Positions 6,344-8,313 of a stretch of 8,313 nt of DNA are shown here, piece by piece. The notes under the pieces were generated by a model. The model ran no database searches. It saw only the letters and a program-made list of their open reading frames with translations, and had not been told where the DNA came from. The DNA is from Chlamydiales bacterium (GTDB lineage Bacteria; Chlamydiota; Chlamydiia; Chlamydiales; JAACFD01). Both the position numbers and the translations under genes were made by a program. The DNA is taken from positions 1 through 8,313 of the forward strand of contig JAACFD010000082.1 of the NCBI GenBank assembly GCA_009937555.1, given 5' to 3'. Positions within the stretch are counted from its first letter, which is position 1. The number at the start of each line of letters is the position of its first letter.

Positions 6344-6368
6344 TTGTCCAATTTTATCTTTAGGACAA
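6344..6368. promoter_or_regulatory. inverted repeat TTGTCC-N13-GGACAA in the nadC-like promoter
   Basis: TTGTCC (6344-6349) and GGACAA (6363-6368) are an exact inverted pair with 13 bases between. The candidate -10 box (6351-6356) sits between the arms, the placing expected of a repressor operator. No known regulator motif is recognised. Confidence 0.3.
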
Positions 6369-6379
6369 TATGAAAGCAA
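6351..6379 (-). promoter_or_regulatory. candidate promoter for the nadC-like gene
   Basis: On the minus strand TTGCTT (6374-6379) is followed after 17 bases by TAAAAT (6351-6356; five of six match TATAAT). Transcription would start near 6344, about 20 bases before the ATG at 6323. The -35 keeps only the TTG core. Confidence 0.3.
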
Positions 6380-6628
6380 GGGAATTTCTCACTAATTTAA
6401 GCATTAAAGGTTAAGAAAAGAAAAAAAATACTTTATGGATAAATCTTGCTTTTTTCAAAGTGATTCATTAAAAGAAAAAAATATAGGCTATGCCTGGGGA
6501 GTGAGTATCAGAGTATCGCTGTCTCGATAATTTCTTAGAAGATATTTTAACAGTTGATTTTCTTTGTTTCTAAAAGCTTTTCAGGCTTTTTGTGTGAAGG
6601 ACTTTATTTTTAGCTTTGTGGAGGGGCT
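6364..6628. other. AT-rich divergent intergenic region
   Basis: This region of 265 bases separates the nadC-like gene (leftward) from the gene pair starting at 6629 (rightward). Its left edge holds the nadC-like promoter. A purine/A-rich tract lies at 6415-6430. A 31-codon ATG frame (6435-6530) has no convincing ribosome site and is not called. A small hairpin, AAAAGC (6572-6577) with GCTTTT (6585-6590), lies about 40 bases upstream of the next start and could attenuate transcription or be chance. GATAAT at 6525-6530 is a possible -10 for the rightward genes, without a clear -35. No RNA gene is seen. Confidence 0.4.
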
Positions 6629-7318
6629 ATGACAATCAGAGATCATCTTGTTGAGCCTTCTGTAGTTTCTACAGGAACAGCTTTTTTATCTGCATCAAAA
6701 GGTAGAAAGAAAGAAGGAACCTGTGGAGGGCATTCATTCAAAAAAATTGAATCAAATAAAGCGCTATTTTTTGATGATAGTGAAGGGGCTTTCAAAGTAT
6801 TAAGTGGAATTAAGAGTCTAATATCTACTAAAAGTGATCATAAAAAAGCTTTTTATCACTTAAGAGTAGAGTTGCAGAACCTATATGGAGATGGGGTTTT
6901 GCGCGCTTCCTGGAAAATAATGCAGCTAAGGGATGGAGTAGATTTAGCTTTAATGCACCAACAAGGTGATCAACTCCTTGTTAAGGATTACCAAAAAATC
7001 CACTCTGTTGCTAGAGAAGTATACTCAAGGTATGAAGATGTAGAAAGCTTATTCTTAAGTGTTAGAGGTCGCGTTCTACTTAGTGATGGAGTCGAGCATT
7101 TAAGGAAAGTGCAGCAACAATTGCCAGAAGAAGTGATTAAAAGGTTACAAGAGGTACCCTCTTTAAATAGTTTAACAGCAATTGACCTAGAAGTGCTATT
7201 AACATATGCCTCGTGGGGACGCTTGTTATCAAGAGAGCATGGCCATTCTATAGGAGTAGCTGGTGGGGAGGCTCTGCCAATCTATGATACACCAGAAGTT
7301 ACATTAGATTTTTCTTAG
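6629..7318 (+). CDS. unrecognised 229-residue soluble protein, first of a gene pair
   Basis: I do not recognise a family. The start is firm: GGAGG at 6620-6624 lies four bases before the ATG at 6629. No signal peptide or membrane helix is seen. Residues 1-45 are polar and rich in Ser, Gly and Lys, as would suit a disordered type III secretion leader, though that is inference. Residues 50-205 are mostly helical in composition, with alternating charged and hydrophobic residues (for example YQKIHSVAREVYSRYEDVES at 121-140 and VEHLRKVQQQLPEEVIKRLQ at 155-174), without clear coiled-coil heptads. Near the C terminus LPIYDTP (216-222) recalls tyrosine-phosphorylation (EPIYA-like) motifs of effectors, but a single copy is weak evidence. 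It ends 18 bases before the next gene, so the two are almost certainly co-transcribed. Confidence 0.8.
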   Translation: MTIRDHLVEPSVVSTGTAFLSASKGRKKEGTCGGHSFKKIESNKALFFDDSEGAFKVLSGIKSLISTKSDHKKAFYHLRVELQNLYGDGVLRASWKIMQLRDGVDLALMHQQGDQLLVKDYQKIHSVAREVYSRYEDVESLFLSVRGRVLLSDGVEHLRKVQQQLPEEVIKRLQEVPSLNSLTAIDLEVLLTYASWGRLLSREHGHSIGVAGGEALPIYDTPEVTLDFS

Positions 7319-7321
7319 AAT

Positions 7322-7329
7322 AAAAGGAG
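7322..7329 (+). promoter_or_regulatory. strong ribosome-binding site that fixes a TTG start
   Basis: AAAAGGAG lies seven bases before TTG at 7337-7339. The nearest ATG (7350-7352) is in another frame and meets a stop one codon later. The position decides the start of the partial downstream gene. Confidence 0.75.
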
Positions 7330-7336
7330 TTTATCT

Positions 7337-8313
7337 TTGGAAGGAGCAGATGCTTTAGTTGCAAAGACTGTTTTATATAAACGATCTGTCAAAGCAAGTG
7401 GAAATACTCGTGAGGAGAAAGCAGGTAATTTTACCTGTGCTCAAAATGCTTGTCGTTTTCTTTCACTGGGTAGCTGTATTGTACTAGGGGTAGACTGTGT
7501 ACTTAAGGTGCCCCCGTTATTACGCTATAGCAGTTTAACAATTCTAGTACTACGTGCACTAGGCTATCTAGTAGATACTTATTCTAACAGTGTTTCAGAC
7601 AAAGATTTTACTAATGCTCAATTGTATTATGAAAAGTTGTCGCTTTCTAGAGATAGTATGACCCCAAAAGAACAGGAAATTGTTGGTAAAATCACAGAAT
7701 TTTATGGCCTTACTGGAGAATTAGAGAAAAGTTCACATCAGAGTGCCTTAGATTTTAATCGTTTTGTGAATGATGAGCTTTCTGAAATTTGGCCTGAAGC
7801 TACCAGTACATTAGGTTTTTCAAGAGGAGCAAAAGGTTTACAATTCTTTTTTCACGGGCAAGGAGCTTCAGAGGCATTTGTTCACACGGTTCTTGAACTT
7901 GTTCTTGGGCAAAGGGTTAATATAGCATTTTTAGACCTTAGTCATACCAAGATGCTAAATGGAGAGCTTCTTTCTAAACAGCTAAAGGGAAAGGGGATAG
8001 CAAGTATGAATTTATCATACTGTTCAAACTTTGATCCCATGCTTTTATTTCCTCTTGTTGATGTTTGCTACAGCTTACGATACTTAGATATCCATGGTAT
8101 TGAGGTTTCACAAGAGAAGATTGCTCGTTTGAAGAAACGTCTTTTGCTGATAGTAGATGGTACAGATGTGCCTAAGATGAGTTTCAAGTTAGAGGAAAAA
8201 ATAGAAGCGTTTTTAGAAGAGCTAAAAGAAGGTGATCTTTCTCAAGAGGAATTAGTAGATTCATTTTTTCACCGAACAGATAACGAGTACAAGGGACTAT
8301 TAGGCCTAGTAAG
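7337..8313 (+). CDS. partial gene for an unrecognised protein with C-terminal leucine-rich-repeat-like region
   Basis: The frame is open from TTG at 7337 to the window end: 325 complete codons, with the 3' end missing. Residues 1-35 are polar. Residues 38-79 contain two moderately hydrophobic stretches (about 41-56 and 61-79) split by KVPPLLRYS, interrupted by D53 and R73, so membrane insertion is uncertain. Residues 90-190 look helical. From about 194 a repeating pattern appears: VNIAFLDLSHTKMLNGELL, then IASMNLSYCSNFDPMLLF, then LRYLDIHGIEVSQEKIARL, with an L-x-L-x-x core every 25-26 residues. This is the spacing of cysteine-containing leucine-rich repeats of eukaryotic F-box proteins. Residues 283-306 are acidic and helical. 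No F-box was recognised. It follows the 229-residue gene by 18 bases. A host-interacting protein is plausible but inferred. Confidence 0.75.
   Translation, partial: MEGADALVAKTVLYKRSVKASGNTREEKAGNFTCAQNACRFLSLGSCIVLGVDCVLKVPPLLRYSSLTILVLRALGYLVDTYSNSVSDKDFTNAQLYYEKLSLSRDSMTPKEQEIVGKITEFYGLTGELEKSSHQSALDFNRFVNDELSEIWPEATSTLGFSRGAKGLQFFFHGQGASEAFVHTVLELVLGQRVNIAFLDLSHTKMLNGELLSKQLKGKGIASMNLSYCSNFDPMLLFPLVDVCYSLRYLDIHGIEVSQEKIARLKKRLLLIVDGTDVPKMSFKLEEKIEAFLEELKEGDLSQEELVDSFFHRTDNEYKGLLGLV

Noticed and set aside
6037..6363. plus-strand open frame of 108 codons
   Set aside because: It is antisense to the N-terminal half of the nadC-like gene, which carries the family signatures.
6435..6530. 31-codon plus-strand frame beginning MDKSCFFQSDS
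   Set aside because: It has an ATG but only an A-rich upstream stretch without a clear ribosome site, and it is too short to judge without conservation.
6572..6590. AAAAGC/GCTTTT hairpin as a transcription terminator
   Set aside because: The stem is only six pairs, mostly A-T, no gene ends just upstream on the plus strand, and only one extra T follows.

Overview
The window is AT-rich bacterial DNA with compact genes. It probably comes from an obligate intracellular member of the Chlamydiota or a similar host-restricted lineage. This is inferred from three things: a strongly diverged second chaperonin with degraded ATPase residues (extra, fast-evolving GroEL paralogues are typical of chlamydiae), several lineage-specific proteins with eukaryote-like sequence features, and the lack of any mobile element. 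No RNA gene, CRISPR array or insertion sequence was seen.

Layout. At 1-107 the end of a possible plus-strand gene enters from the left. From 73 to 6323 most genes lie on the minus strand. Read in their own direction they are a nadC-like phosphoribosyltransferase (5472-6323), a GroEL-like protein (3842-5389), and a class III substrate-binding protein (2590-3774) whose end overlaps a FecCD/BtuC-type permease (1608-2603). The matching ATPase (73-825) follows. Binding protein, permease and ATPase together form an importer of the iron-siderophore/heme/cobalamin type. Its ATPase is cut off from the permease by an opposite-strand gene of unknown function (928-1371), followed by an open -1 frame (1362-1574) that may be its frameshifted continuation. 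From 6364 to 6628 lies a divergent intergenic region. To its right two plus-strand genes of unknown function (6629-7318, and 7337 to beyond the window end) form a tight pair with 18 bases between them.

How the genes may work together. The ABC genes are a recognisable uptake system whose substrate cannot be read from sequence. The chaperonin keeps the GroEL fold signatures but has replaced two of three catalytic aspartates. The NadC-like enzyme keeps the fold signatures but has changed at least six ligand-contact positions, so its standard name may mislead. The small gene at 928 carries a SILK-plus-RVxF-like arrangement resembling host protein phosphatase 1 docking sites. The 3' partial gene ends in what look like leucine-rich repeats. 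These last two are the best candidates for host-directed proteins, but no function is proven here.
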